From: Amaurobius ferox
Lineage: Eukaryota > Arthropoda > Arachnida > Araneae > Amaurobiidae
Direction of reading: 5' to 3'
DNA length: 64,000 nucleotides
Assembly: GCA_951213105.1 (NCBI GenBank)
Contig: OX578152.1
Location: forward strand, 95,974,568-96,038,567
Position 1 is the first letter of the stretch; every line of letters starts with the position of its first letter. Below are positions 12,539 through 27,100 of this stretch, in pieces. Under the pieces are notes generated by a model. That model saw only the letters and a list, made by a program, of their open reading frames with translations, ran no database searches and was not told where the DNA came from. A program made the translations under genes and the position numbers.

Positions 12539-13661
12539 TTTATTTCAGTTCACCTTGCAGTGTCAAGAATGAATTAAAGTTTTTGCCAAAAAAGATCATA
12601 CATCAGTGATCAGAAATGGTACAGTCTAATTTCAATTCCGATTATAATAGCCAGAACTAAGTTCTTTGAACGTACGAGAGAACTCATGCTCTAGTGGTTC
12701 TGTAATGCAAAATTTTTAATGAATCAAAATTCTAAAAATAATTATAGCCTGGCCAAAATTAAAAGCTGGACACCATGGCAACCTGATGCCCCGAATGTAT
12801 TCAGCCTTGCTTAAGTGCATGGCTAAGCTGGTTTTACATCATTTAGTTATGCTAGAATAACAAATGTATTGCTATAACTATGGTAAATAATGCAAAGTTC
12901 AGTTTCATGAAAATATAACTGTTGACTTTCTAATTAATCTAAAAGGAAAAGGGGGAATGAAAAATCCTACAAAGTTACACAACTATTACAAACTAACAGA
13001 AAAGTTTAAAAACAATTTAAATTCTCTGTAATTTTCTCAAAACTAATATAATGCAAATTCATTGTTTTGGCATAAGAGAGGTTCTGTAACCTTTAATAAG
13101 GATTTTGCATGAGTGCTCACTGAAATGCCATGCACTGATTGTAAAATTACAAATAAGTATATTTCAAACACAGGCAAACCTGATTTTAATGAAGTCATAA
13201 ATAACCAAATTACAGTTATAATTAAAAAATTCCAATCCCCTTCAATATGAAATCTACATTAAATTTTGCTTCTGATAATGAACAGTTTTAATAGCTTTTA
13301 CTGCTCTGACAAATTGCTGGTCAGTTACTTTTCAGCATCAAAGCAAGTAGCATTCTGACATCAAAAGAAAGTTAAAATGATCAGAAGTGTTATTAATTAA
13401 TGCATTTTTACTTTAGAATACCCAAAACAGGAAGAAAGCTTTTTGTATTTCACATTTTCTAAAACATTAAATTTCATAAATAATTTAATTTTTAATAGTA
13501 TTTTTGAGGCATGATAATTTACAGTGTTAAGTGAAAGCTTAGCTGTATATAAAAAGATTTTTCACAGAGTCAATCCTATCATGTGGATTGAGAGGCATAT
13601 GCAAAAACATAACATAAGATAATGCCACAAAATCTTCTAAGACACCCAACATTGAACATAT
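12539..13661 (-). other. ZNF598: Probable 3' UTR of ZNF598
   Basis: AT-rich non-coding sequence after the stop. The first minus-strand AATAAA I find is at 12544-12539; others follow near 12305, 12270 and 12158. The true poly(A) site cannot be chosen without transcript data. Confidence 0.35.
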
Positions 13662-15138
13662 TCATTGTGTATCATGGTCGAGAACATGGCTTGGATAATC
13701 ACTTTCCAATAGCACTTGATTGCAAGTATCACAAACTGAAACTTGGTTATTGTTCAATAATTTTTGCTTGGGCACAGCTCCACTATTATTTTGGCAGTTT
13801 TGGTATCTTCTATGCACATCCAGTAATTCTTGCTGTTTATTAATATCAGGTAACAAAGATATCAGTTCTGGAAAAATATCACAAAAGCCCTTCTCCCCCA
13901 AAATTTCAAGGCACTTTGTATGGTAATCAGAAGCTGCAATTTTATTCTGGCGGAACTCTCCAGACACCATTTTGAACTCGTTGAAAACAGATTTTTGAGC
14001 ATTCGATATTTCCTCGATTCTTTTGATTAATTTTTCATTCCGAGGATGAAAATTGGGAGGATGTTTATAAAGTTTATCAGAATAAGGTATCTTAGTTTTT
14101 GCTTGACTAATTTGGCTTTTATCTGAAGCAACTAACTGTCGAGCTACTGAACTTAAAGATATATTAAGTGGAGCAGAGTTTCTGTAAGGATCTGAATTGA
14201 CACTGAAGCCTGGGGGTGGGGCTTTCTTTTTTGGAACATTACATACAGGTGGTTTGCGGATAACTTCACTAGGCGCTAAAGGTGGAAAATCATCTTTTCC
14301 GAATGAAGCTTTTTGCTGCCATGTCTCTTCTTCCATATTATTATCTCTATAAGTATTCCCTTGTCGTACCATGTTTTTCTTAAAAGGATCTTGATCAAGT
14401 AAATTAAAATTATTATTGCTTAAAAGAAAATTATGTTTGCTGAAGGGCTCTTCTTTATCACTATTTTCATCTACATCCTTATTGTCTATCCATGCTGCTT
14501 TGTTATTCTTCTTTTTCTTACCTTTACTCTTAATTACAACAAAGTTATCCCCATTGTTACTGACAGCATTGGCAACAGATACCGCGGCAGACAATGCACT
14601 ACTCTGCACGTTACTTACAACTGCAGTACTTACAACATTGGTATACGTTACAGGTGTTTTCTTTGATTCTAATCTCGGAAAGTCATCTTCAAATTTTCCA
14701 CTTTTCTTTTTACCAATCCATGATGGTGCTTGTTTGTTGTCAGCATCTTTGCTGTCAGCATTATTTTCCGAACCTTTAGGGGGAGCACCCTTTTGTGACA
14801 ACTGTATGGAAAGATTGGATGTTCTTACAGTTGCAATCTGTCGATTGATGTTCAATTTTCGACCCTGATTGTTCGTAACTCCGTTTGAGGCACTGAGTAC
14901 AGACACTGCATTAGTAGAAATTAATGCCGGAAATTCATCGGCAGACATGGCATTTTTGGGCCTTTGAGGAACTGGATTACGGTTAAATGACTGCAGAGTG
15001 ACTGAATTTAAATTAGTAACAGGAACTGATGTAACATGATTGCTTCTGTTCTCACCATCTTCTGAGAGATAGGGAAATTCCAGAGTAGACTGTGTATTGA
15101 TTTTCTCCACTTCGGCTTGCTGAATTGCCTTATTCTCC
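13662..15138 (-). CDS. ZNF598: ZNF598 coding exon 6: C-terminal two thirds and stop
   Basis: Encodes residues 300-791. The acceptor is CTTCTAG|GGAG at 15138; the open frame upstream to 15269 is intron, not coding. It carries three DFPxL motifs, lysine-rich GKKKK, PPPGF, the conserved C-terminal block (EFRQNKIAASDYHTKCLEIL), and the last finger CDTC...H...H. In human ZNF598 the protein continues with a DDDFPSL tail after this finger; here the stop follows the last His by three residues. Confidence 0.94.
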
Positions 15139-18100
15139 CTAGAAGTGAAAAGGAAAGAATTAAATGTTTCAAGTATTTTTAAACCTCTATATGTAAAACT
15201 AGTAAGATTTAAATATATTGCAGAACTGAAAAAAAAAAAAGAAGAATATGGCTTTAGGACAGTTTTCATTCTAATATATATTTATTCTAGAAATAGTGTT
15301 AACAAACCACAATTTTTTTAAGTGTATTAGTAAAGATATGTGTAACAAACATAGTCGCACACATTTTAATAATATAGATTTCTTTAAAAAATTTCAGGTT
15401 GGCAACAGGACAGTTATCCAGATGATAATATATTTATTAGTTAAGCTGACTATGCCAACTTGGACTCACTTAGTATATACTTCTTTAATATCCTTTACAT
15501 TCCTAGCATAGTTTAAAATCATTTTTCTACGTAGCATAGTCTAAAATCATTTTTCTGCCTAGCATAGTCTAATATCATTTTTCTGCATAAACTACAATAC
15601 AGACCAGTGATTTCCAACTAGGGTTGCATGAGAACTTGCACAAGTTTACGAAAAAAATTACAATTTGCCTTTTTTTCCCCCTTTACAATTGAGTACAAAA
15701 GAAGTTAAATTACTAAGGTGAAAACTTGACATGTTTATAAACCAGTGAAGCATTTTGAGATTGTCTTGATTATATATTCGCAAGAAGTTATTATTAAAGC
15801 AGCAAAGTAAAGGAGAAATTTTGTTGAGTGGGGGAATTATTGCAAGGAGAATAGAATTAAGTTAGCAATGATGAATATTGCCTATACTCAGACCTATTAC
15901 TTATTACTGTTTATTTTATTTCTGTAAAATAGTTTAAAATTTGCAGGTTAACGTTACAATACACACGTTCAGTTTTAATTTGTGGCTTTATTTATTGTTA
16001 AATGGGTTCTTTTTTATTGGTCTTCCCATAAGTTTTGGACAATGTAGAAATATGTTAAGAGAACTTGTGCATATAAAAAAGATCAAGAGAAGAGTATAGG
16101 TAGTAAAGGTGAAACTATTTATCATTTCTTTTGTAACAGTAATTAGTAAAACCCTGAAGTTGAGGTGAAATGCTGTAAAAGACTTTTTTTTTTTTTTTTT
16201 GCCTTTTTGTCTCATACTTGAAGAAAATGCCTTTTTTATATTTTTAATGCCTTTATTTGCTTATATTGACCTTACTTTGTATTTCATATTGACATTCCTT
16301 TTTACCCAAAAAAGAAAAGTATAGTTGAACTGCATGACACAAAAATTCGCAAGGATTTTTTTTAATAAGTTGCTCTCTCACGTTATTAAGTTTAAATGAA
16401 GAAACCAGCTAAATAAGAATCAATAAACAAATATTATCTAAAGATTTTTTATTCATTAGAATTCATTTAACTTTCACTTTTCAAAGTTGCCTGATAGTAT
16501 TACTTCGTACTTCAAAAAAAGTTAGTGAATGCTGTGAAGTTATTCAATGATCTAGTTAGTGAAACAATCTATTCCCAGACAAATTGTCACAATGTGAGTG
16601 AAAAATGCAAACACGTACTTTTAGCAAATAATGGCTTGGAAAAAATAAAAAACACCTTGCTAAAATACTCAAAGGTGATATTAATAATTCAGCCTTTATT
16701 GAAATGGATCCTTACAAATGTTATAAGTTTTAAATACACTGCTATTATCTCTACAGAAGTTGAAAGATCATTTTCGATTCTAAAACACATTATGACAGAA
16801 GGCCAAGTTTAACTTTCTATAATTTAAAAAGAAATCTAGTACTTATGAATGTGATGAGGGAAGTTCATTTTTATTTTGCATTTTGAATGGCTACAGCCTA
16901 TAAGGCATTTTACGATGCAAAACAACAAGTGCCAGGTGGCAATAACCATTTTCATAATTAGCCAATAAATACGCTTGTAATATTTTATCCAAAAGTATGA
17001 GTTAATCATTATTTGTTAACTCTACTGCTTTACATGTCTATTTTGTAATTATCCACTATCAAACATAATATGCATGCCAGATATTTGTTTTCTGAGATTT
17101 AATAAAATATTCCAAAAGTTCCTCAAAAAAATAAAATAAAATGAAACAAGAAAGATCAATCATGCATAAAGCATTGATTATGAAACACTTTCCAACTTCA
17201 ATGCAATTTTATTTAAACATCTCTAAAATGCGATACATTCCTCGGTAATATTTTTAAAATTGCCACAATACTATATTAATTTATTATACTTGAAAACATA
17301 AAACTTCATCAAAAAAAATGAACTTCATTCAAATGACGGCATTGAAATATAAATTGCCTGGTTTAAACATCTTTAAAATGTGATACATTCCTCGATAATA
17401 TTTTTTAAATTATCATAATACTACAAAATTTTATTATATTTGAAAACTTCATCGAAAACAAATGAAATTTATTCAAATGACGTCATCGAAATATAACACG
17501 CCTGGCTCACTCTATAAAAGCTGCATTTCATTCATAAAAAATTTTCCATTCATTTCATTCATCACAATACTATAATAATTTATTTTATTAAAAAATTTAA
17601 AATCATGGATGTACAAGTAGTTTAACTCTATGCTTAAAACTTCATCGAAAAATCGTTTGCTTCTATGCGTAAATTCAATGAATGTTTCATTCATATCAGC
17701 TATATTGCAGGCTCCATGAGTTAAATAAATTTGCATTAAAGAAATGAAGCAATTCTGATACAACTCATTCTACATCTTTTGATATTTACATTTTCTATAA
17801 GTGAAAATTAGGCTTCGTTGTAGAAATAATCAAAGTTGGATGATCTTTTAAACTCAACTATATTGTAATTACGTTGTTTCAATATGTAGATGCACAGAAT
17901 TTAAGCAAAAATAAAGCGGTTTTAGGACGGATGCAACTCTAAATTTGAATTAAAAAGAACTTTAAAATTCACGATTTTGACACAAGATAGATGCCATATT
18001 TTATTTTGAAGTGAGTCACGTAATCTCTCCATATAAATGGTGTAGAAAGCCCAGATCACACGACCAACCCGAAGGCTTATGGTTGCTGTTTGTGTGGCCG

Positions 18101-21100
18101 GCCATATAAAAGGTGTAATTATTATTTTAATTTTTATTTAAAAAACAACTAAATATATTTTGCTGAATTTTTTTTTATATATTTTGTGGTATAATTTGAA
18201 TATTTCATAAAACTTTCGAAACAATTTGTGAATTTTAAATCTGCTTAAAAAAATGTTTGAAAAATTAGGTCCCATAGGGTTCAATGTATTTCATTTTTTC
18301 AACTCGGATTCAATCCAAAACTAATTGGGTGATATTCTTCATTTATATTCCCATCCCACAGACCGTCTGAACAACATACTAAAATTTCATTTTGATAAAG
18401 TCATTTTTACGGCAGTTATTGTGCTAACGGACAGACAGACAGACAGAATGAACAAAGTCATAAACACTTTTCAACTTTGTTGTAAAGGTTAATAAAAAAG
18501 GCTTATACCAATGGTCTCCAAAATCTTTTTGTGTTCCCCTAAAACCTATTCATATGCCCCTACGATAAATACAAACAGTTTTTTTAATTTATTTATTTGG
18601 TTCTAATTATAATGGTTCTGTATTAAAATATAGCAAGAATTTTCTTTTCTCTAAATGGCTGTTTTAGTCTAATATTTATATAACCATTATATTACTGTAT
18701 TATATTACTGCATTATAAATTAAAAATACAAATTAATATTTGTTATTCTTTAATTAATTTTCTTTTTTTTTGTCAATAAAAACTTATTTTGGGAAGAAAT
18801 ACAAAAAAAAAATTTAAAAAATTGATATATATATATATATATATCCCTTGTATACCAGGTACGTGTACCTCACTTTGAAGACCATCTACAACCAAAGTGT
18901 TCAACACTTAGCTACAGTAAATCTTCGGGTCTGTCGTGTGGTCTGGGTTTTCAACACTTCAACCAAAGTGTTCCAGGAATACTCATGGTTTTATAGGAAA
19001 AAAAGCTATAAAAATCTTTTGAATTTTGAATAATTCAAGTTTTAATCATTTAATTTATGGGTATTATATCTATTGTTGAATGTGTTATTTTATTAAAAAA
19101 AAAAAAAGAATAATAGTCTGCCCATAAGTTTTGGATAACGTAGAAATATGTTAAGAGAACTCTAGAATTACAAAAAATTACAAAATCAAGCAATTAGCAA
19201 ATTACAAAAAGTTGTATCTATTTCTAATCTTTTACATAAGACACAAAATTTCATAAGAACATATGCATTCTTCTTGATGTATAATGCCCACACTTCACAT
19301 ATACACAAACAGTTCAACATATTTTTAAAAGTGTTTGATATGTATTTAGGAGATCTTAAATTGTCTTTTTTTGTCAAAATCTATATAAATAAAATTGAAA
19401 ACCTGTCTGTTTGTTTATTTGTGTGTTTGTCTCATCATCATGGAAGAACACTTGCACCAAATTTCATTAAATTCTGTGGGTAGTCTTAGAATAGCCCCGT
19501 TCAAAATTTAGTCCATGTTTCAAGTTTCTAGGACCAGGGGTTTTCGAGATATTAATAAAAAATGCACAATTACACCTTCTATAGTGACAACATTATGCAG
19601 GCAATATTTTTTCTGCCAATTTTTTTTAAAGAAAATTATATGTCGTTTAACAATGGGATTAAATCCGATGTGTTTATACAGCAGACAATTTTTATTAAAT
19701 CTTTTCTAATTTAAATAATGGAGAAATGTACATAAAATACATTTTATCAAAATTGCATTTTTGACTGGATTAGATCAATGATGTTGTTTAAAGATTATGG
19801 GGATTATTGATATTTTTTAATTTCCTATGTCATCTATTTTATTTTGGAAAGATTTTTCAAACTCATATATTGCAGTATGTGTATATCTTCTAATACACAG
19901 GTATATCTTCTATGATAATATAAGTAGTACGGGTGTATCTTTCAATACAATTTTTGCACTTTCATTTTGGTATATATAGATTCAATTTCATATATTTTGT
20001 AAATTTACTTACAAACAGGAACAGGATATTTTATTCTTCAGGTCTACCTATGAAGATAATTTTGTATAGCGAAAACAGAAATTCTTAAACTTCTTTTTGG
20101 GAGCATTAACTTAAATATTTTAATTGAATGTTTTGAATAACAATGTCATTTAGAATATTAGAAGAATTTGCACATGATTGTGAATTTTAAATTTCTTTAT
20201 ATTGTATATTCCATATGTATAACGGGTATACTGCTAATCTTGAATAACAATACTTTTTCTATGCAGTTTATATGGTAATGTAAAAATAAGAGATATTCAG
20301 ACCCCTGAATAATCAGCATAGATGACAGATATGAATTTCAAAGGATTTAATGTCAGATTTAAATTATCCAATATTTTGAATAAATTAGTTTCTACTGTAT
20401 AGATGTTAAAATCTGCATTACTGTTATGCATCGCTCACTTTTAATAGTTTCCAACAAACATGGTATCTTAATTGCATTATTCCAATTTGCATTATACTTT
20501 TAACTACACTCAACTTGTTACTTTAGAAATGCAACAAGTTGAGTGTTACTCTAAGTAAATAACTGAAGTACCATTACAAGTACTCATGAAGAAAATGGAT
20601 TAACTGGGTGTGTGTGTGTGTGTTACAGTTACAAATTACCGATCCATTAAGTTAGTTTAGAAGTAAATTAGTACTATGTAAGGAATGCAATGCTCAGCCT
20701 TGCCAACCTTAAAAATGGAAAATCATAAATTTTAATTAAAAAAATCAGGAAAAATTGGGAAATTCCAAAATTTAACAGGTGTGTTGCATCCACCCCTCCC
20801 AACAACAAAAGCAGATTGTGCTCTTTAAATAGCAATGAATAAATATGTAAATACAAGCCAAACAGTGTTTGAAAATAGATGCAAATAAGTAAAATTCTAA
20901 TTTATGCATTCCAAATTTGTTTCTAATGAGTTGAAATCATTCCAAGTGCCAAAATAAATAATAATGTTTTAATGATGTTATTCTGAATATATACAGGAGA
21001 GAGGGGATGAAAGGGACACTAGCATTTATTTCTTAAATTAAACCATTATTTTATTCACCTAGGGCTCCAACAGACAGTATCAGTTGTTGCCTTTTTATCA

Positions 21101-24100
21101 CTGTCTCAGTTACAGTTAGCAGTGTTTAATTTTAATATGCAGCAAGATAGCATGTTTAATCAGCAAAATGTAAGTTATTTACATTTATTCTTATTTCTCT
21201 TTATAATCTGATATCATTAAATTTTATATTAATGTCAGCTTTGTGCTTTAACAGGGCTCGACAAATTTCTGCTCAATCTAAGAGTCAGGCCAAAAAGTTA
21301 AAAGCCCGCTTTTAATTTTATGGTATTTTGTATTTTAACAGTGTTTGTTATAAAGGGGTTTTATGATAAATAGTTACACTGGTATAACTAAACATAGAGG
21401 TTAACACTAGCCCTTAAAATATTTTAATCTAATTTTGATTATTTCAAATTTAACTTTAAAAAGAAAAAATAATAATATATTTATTAATATAATATAAAAA
21501 TATTCAATTTAAAAGCATTATTATTACATTAGCAGTTTTACTGTGCACATAGGAAATCACATTTCAATTTATCTGCACTGACCATGTACATGTCTTTTGG
21601 TTTCTGAAACAAAGTACTATTTGTCGAGAGTTTTTGAAACATTAAAATCTTTCACTGACAAAACATTCATATTAATCATCATTAAATGATTTAGACTTTC
21701 ACTTTCCATTTCAATTGATGATCGGTTATATCAATTGATGATCGGTTCAATTGATGATCGGTTCTGATACAGTGTGGACAACTTTATCTGATATCTATAA
21801 AGTTTCACTGCTTTTACTTTAGATGTGTGCTTGATAATTAAAACAATAAGAATCAAACCTTAGTTTTGTTTCTTCTTCAATATTTTGCCTTTTATGTTGG
21901 TGATATCGGCCACCTCTTGGACTAGAGCTACCTAAAATTTAAAATAAGCTGAATGAAACATTGCAAAAACAATGTTAAAATACTAAAACATGCAGTTTAA
22001 TTTAAAATTACAAAATGAAACTAAAAGAATCATTAACAAACACAGAAAATATATTTGAATTTAATTTTAAAACTAAGAATTGGAAATATTTGTTTTATTA
22101 ACATAGCATAAAAATTATATATTTACTTTTGTAAACAAGAAAAAAATGTTCCTGCCATTGCCTAGGATTTAAGATCAATTCAAATTATACCAGAATATAC
22201 AGCAAATTTTGAAAACCAAACACACATAGAATAAAAAATATATAACTTGCTACATGAGCATAATACACAATAAATAAGCATGCAGGGAGCATACAATCCG
22301 GGTACATGGTCTTCGTTAGCTCAAACTAAATAGGATACTATAGCCTTTAAAACTAAAGTATAGCACAATTAAATTCTGAAATATGGTCAAATTAGTGAAA
22401 TGCCTAAAACTAGAGAGAGGTGGAGGCGATTCATAAATCGTAACATTAAGGTTCTTTCAAAATACCTCACACAGAGAAAACTAAATATACAAAAGTACTC
22501 CAATTTCATAAATAGGCACACTAATAAAGTTACGTTTATATAATCAGTTATCTTCCAGAGTCCAAATACTCACATACAAACATCACCATCAACACCTGTT
22601 TAAAAAAAACAGTCCTTACCGACTCCAAAAATATGTCACTGCTCCCATAGTTACAAATACACCCAGGTTTTGATGTCATGGAGCATAGCAATGGATAAGG
22701 GGAAAGAAGATCCAATATCTTCGGAAATTAAAAATGCCAACTTTTATACTCTTGTTTAAAAATTCATAGAAAATTCAAAAATAGAATTAAAAAATATTAG
22801 AATGCGAATATATAAATCTATATTCATACCAAAGGTTAGAGTTGTGTTAATCTTCCATTCTTGAATACATCAGATAACTTAATATATACATATTTCAATC
22901 TATTTAAAAATAAATAAATATGAAAGAATTGTCCTACAAATTTGGTTCAAAGATAGTTCTAATGTTCTTTGATCTTCCTTCCAATACTGTTAAAATGGAA
23001 TTTCTGTGATAATATTTTTTATCACTAAGGAACCGATTTTATGAAAATTGCTCAAAATTGCACTTAACATTGTACTGGAAATAAGTAAAAATCAATTTGA
23101 ATAAAAAAAATAATAATAATAACTGGTCGAAATATGTTGTCCTAGGATTTCAGCTAACCATGCACCAAATTTCATGGCTATCCAAAGCATAGATTTTCAA
23201 TTACAGAAGACACACACAAAAATATTTTATTAAGTATGATTTGTAGACATACTAATAGAAATGTTTGTATGCCACATAAACATATTTATTTATTTATTTT
23301 ATTTTTATTTATCATGATTAGAGAGTATCTGTAAAATTCAGTTTCATAAGTAAATAATATTTCTATATGCACTTCGCTAGTTTAAGTATCTTTGAATTTA
23401 CGTAAATGTTGAATTATGAAAGAAACAATGCCAGGTTTATTTTAAATCTTTTAGGAAGAAAAATAATATAAATTAAAAAAAAATAGGTACAATAAGTGAC
23501 TTGTATTTACTTCACAAACAGTGTGCAACATGCATGCACATACTAAAATGAATGACACTAATTAAACGTTAAGTTGGTGTCCAGAAATTAACTTGAAAGT
23601 AACAATGTTAAAGTATGACATGAATATAAACAAACATGCTGTTTTCTACTGGCTGTATGCATTTCAATGCAAATGAAAATTTTTAAGAATTAATTAACAT
23701 TACATCCCTTTTAATGAATCACAACTTTTTTTATGAGTTTGAAATTCAAAATTTGGGTTTTGTCGACTTCGATATCAATAATATATAATTAAGTGCAAAG
23801 TAATTATCCACATCGGCTAAAACATTTTAGAGTAATGTGTGTTTGGACATTTCACAATTTAAGTTGCTGCCGTAGAAGCTCCACTGCAATTACTAAGTTC
23901 ACAATTGGTAACTATCTAGTATCATGTAGTTTTGTTCTACTCAAAAAAGTTTCAAAACCAGATGCTCAGGCATAATTGCCCAATAGGAAAAATCTCAACC
24001 CCCCCCCCCCCCCCCTCTTCCACACCAAAAACATATTTTTTAAGTTTTTTATTTTCTAAATATACAAAAGAACTTTTATCTGAGGATCATACATTTGTAA

Positions 24101-27100
24101 TTTTTTATGGCACATAACATAAAACAAAACATATTTAAGTGAGTATTGTAAATTTTTCTTTCTTTAAAAGTGAAGCTGATTTTTCTTTCTTTTCTACAGT
24201 GGTCTGTCTCTCTAGGACTGGATAAAAGTAGAGCTTAAGAACCTAATGGTATTGAAAATTTAGGTCTATTTTTAGAGGAAAATTTCCAAAAGTTTTCTCA
24301 TCAATATACTCCTACTTTTTCTTTCTTATGGCTCCTAATCTTCTTTTAAATTGAAGTCATTAAAATAAAACATATTAATTTTATTTAAAATTATAAAAAT
24401 GCAAATCCACCAAATCCTTATTTATACTAAAGAAATAGCTAGTGCCCAAATGACTTTTAATAACGCTATTTAGAAAATAACAGTGATGTGAGTACAAAAA
24501 ACTGTTTTGGAGCAATTTTTGGAGAAGCAAATTTTCAAAATTGGAGCAGCTCGTATCAGGCAAATTTTCAAAATTGGAGCAGCTTGTATCAGATAATTTT
24601 TTTAAATTGTAGCAGTTTGTAGCAGGCATTTTTTAAAAATTGTAGCAGTTCGTAGTAAACAGTTTTTTTATATTATAGCAAGTAATTTTTTGAGGCTTTT
24701 TTTAATTTTAGCAGTCTGTCGTATATACAACAGTCAATTTCATTAATACTAGATGAAGTATTTGGCCTAATACAGGTATTTTTTGTCCAAGTATAGCATT
24801 TTCCTTTAACTATAGGAGCTCAATTTTAAAATCCTTAAAATTGAGAACTTCCTTTAAACTTTTGAAAACCTTAAGATTTGCATATTTGCCTAAAAATTAG
24901 CAAAAGAAAAGTAAAAATTGTTATTTTCTCAAAAAAATGAAAAGCATTGCCTGCTATGATTGAATATTTGAAAGTCAATCAAGACAGTTTTAAATTGCAT
25001 TTTATAGTCATTTTTTTCTTGGAATTTTAGAAAAGGGAGAATCAAATTAAATTTGGGAATGAATTTGGGCATTCAATATTTTTGATGCCCAATAACAAAA
25101 TTGTAGTGGACTGGATATGCATCCTGCAAACAACTATTCATCTAAAGATAAGAACTTGAGTCAAGCATAAGTCTGTTTTAGATTAACAGTTGCTTTTTCT
25201 TTCTTGGTATTTTGACAAAATTCTCTTGTTCATTTCAAAAATATATTTACGTATTGCAGGATAGTGTGTCATTGTGAGTTTAGTATTTGAAGAAGTCAAT
25301 CAGAAACCTGTTTAAATCATATTCTATATAATAAGTTTTCTTTTGGTATTTTGACAAAGGATAACATATTAATTTTGGGGGTGAATGAAAGATGCTATTT
25401 CTGTAACAAATATGCATATTAAGTGGATACTTTTCCTCCAGCCACTTGTTTAATTTTCCCATGTTAATCCATGGAAAATAGTCCTTAACCTCTAGTTTGT
25501 TTAGTTTTCAGAAATTTCCCTGCTGTTTTCTGCCAAGCTTAAATGCCGAGAATCAGAAGGTTTGCGCTTTATTAAAAATTTTATAAAATAATTAGAAATA
25601 TTCTTGTAAAATAAGCATGTTACTTTTCAATAAACATAAATACTTCTATTACTGATTTTTTTAAAATACATAAACATTTCCCTTGGCATCTATGCTTGGC
25701 AAAACACAGAAAGAAAAAATCTTAAAAAATAAATGAGCTAAAGGTTAAGAACTATTTTCCATAGGTTAACATGGGAAAAATTATATGGACGGCTAGCGAT
25801 ATCCTCTAAGGCATATTTCTGTTTTTACATTCTGTTGCAAATATTCACGTTAACACAAACCCTGCTTCTAAACAGTTAGAAGAAGGCCATTTGTTGAGAG
25901 GCCAATTGGCCATTTTGTTGATTGGCATACCTGGCTAAACTGGCCTGGGGAGTAACACTGCCATGTACATACTGAAGCAAAAAGTGAAATGTGCAATTAG
26001 TGTCAGAAAATAGACTTGAAAGTAGCACTATCAAAGTATGAAGTGAATTACTAAAACAAACACTATGTTTTCTATTTGTTACACATATATTTTTATGCAA
26101 ACAAAAATAACCCACAGATAAAGATGTGGGTTTTTCAGAAAAATTTTCGCAGTGGAAATTTTTTAACTTATTCTTAAATATTACATTTAATCCAGTGACT
26201 TTTAAACATATTTGTTCTTACATTAAAGCTACAGTCATATATATATTCAATAATATGATTAAATAAAGGAGTTTAAATTTAGAAATATATAACAATATTC
26301 TATAAACAAAATTTTCTAATACATATTTAAGTCTTATAGCATTCTTGCATGGTGTGGAGCACAAAGTGCAATGAGTGTCAGGAAATGAACATGAAAATAG
26401 CAATGTAAACAAACACTTTGTTTTCTGTTGGTTACAAGGACATTTCTATGCAAACTAAAATTTTCCATAGAGTTAATGTTGCATCATGATTCATGGTAAA
26501 TCAATTATAAGTTTTCAATAAGCTTGAAATTAAAAATTCAGGCTCCATCAAGACCTTGACCTCAAGTAGATATAATTGTGAGTAAAAATTTACTGACATT
26601 AGTCACAGTGTTTTGGAGTAATGCACATTCGGAAGTTGCAGAATTTCAGTTACTACCATAGGAAAACTGTTCCAAAAATTTAAAGTGTATTGCATGAATA
26701 CTATTGCAAAAAATGAAAATTGTACTTCAAAATTGTTTTTGTAAAATGAAGTACTTCAAGTGACACAATAAAATAAAAATTATTAATAGAATGTTTGCAA
26801 TAGCTTACAACATGTTAAAAAAAAATTTACTGCAATTTATAGTTTTATGTTTCAGCTTTAAAAGCTGTAAATCTTTAGAAATTTCTTTTGAAACATTTTA
26901 ACAATACATTTAATTTGCATGATACATGTAATACATACAGCTAGTTATAATAGCTAGTTATAATAGCATAAAAAAACCTCAAGATTTGTAAATAAAATTT
27001 CAAAATGAAATTACCATTTGGACGTGCATTTGTATACGTAAACTCAAGCTCAAGTGTTCTTGCCTGCCGAACTTCGGCTTTTGATTTGTTTCTGATGTGG

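Larger units (their letters stand above)
21932..27014. other. ZNF598 intron 4
   Basis: AT-rich, mostly unrecognised. It holds a 17-C run (23999-24015), a minisatellite (24526-24683) and a short dispersed repeat with copies near 23560-23680, 25980-26110 and 26360-26455 (AACAAACA..TGTTTTCT..ATGCAAAC blocks). Confidence 0.5.

Noticed and set aside
14416..14868. 150-codon plus-strand frame rich in Leu/Ser
   Set aside because: It is antisense to the last ZNF598 exon and reflects its codon composition.
15139..15269. Extension of the last ZNF598 exon to an upstream ATG at 15269
   Set aside because: A splice acceptor at 15138 fits the phase of exon 5 exactly; the extra residues are intron-like and Phe/Ser-rich.
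18508..18580. hAT end (CAATGGTCTCCAAAA)
   Set aside because: Only one end is visible and no 8-bp duplication or partner end was found.
25876..26115. 79-codon minus-strand frame as a gene
   Set aside because: Part of it lies in a dispersed repeat also seen near 23600 and 26400; no conserved domain.
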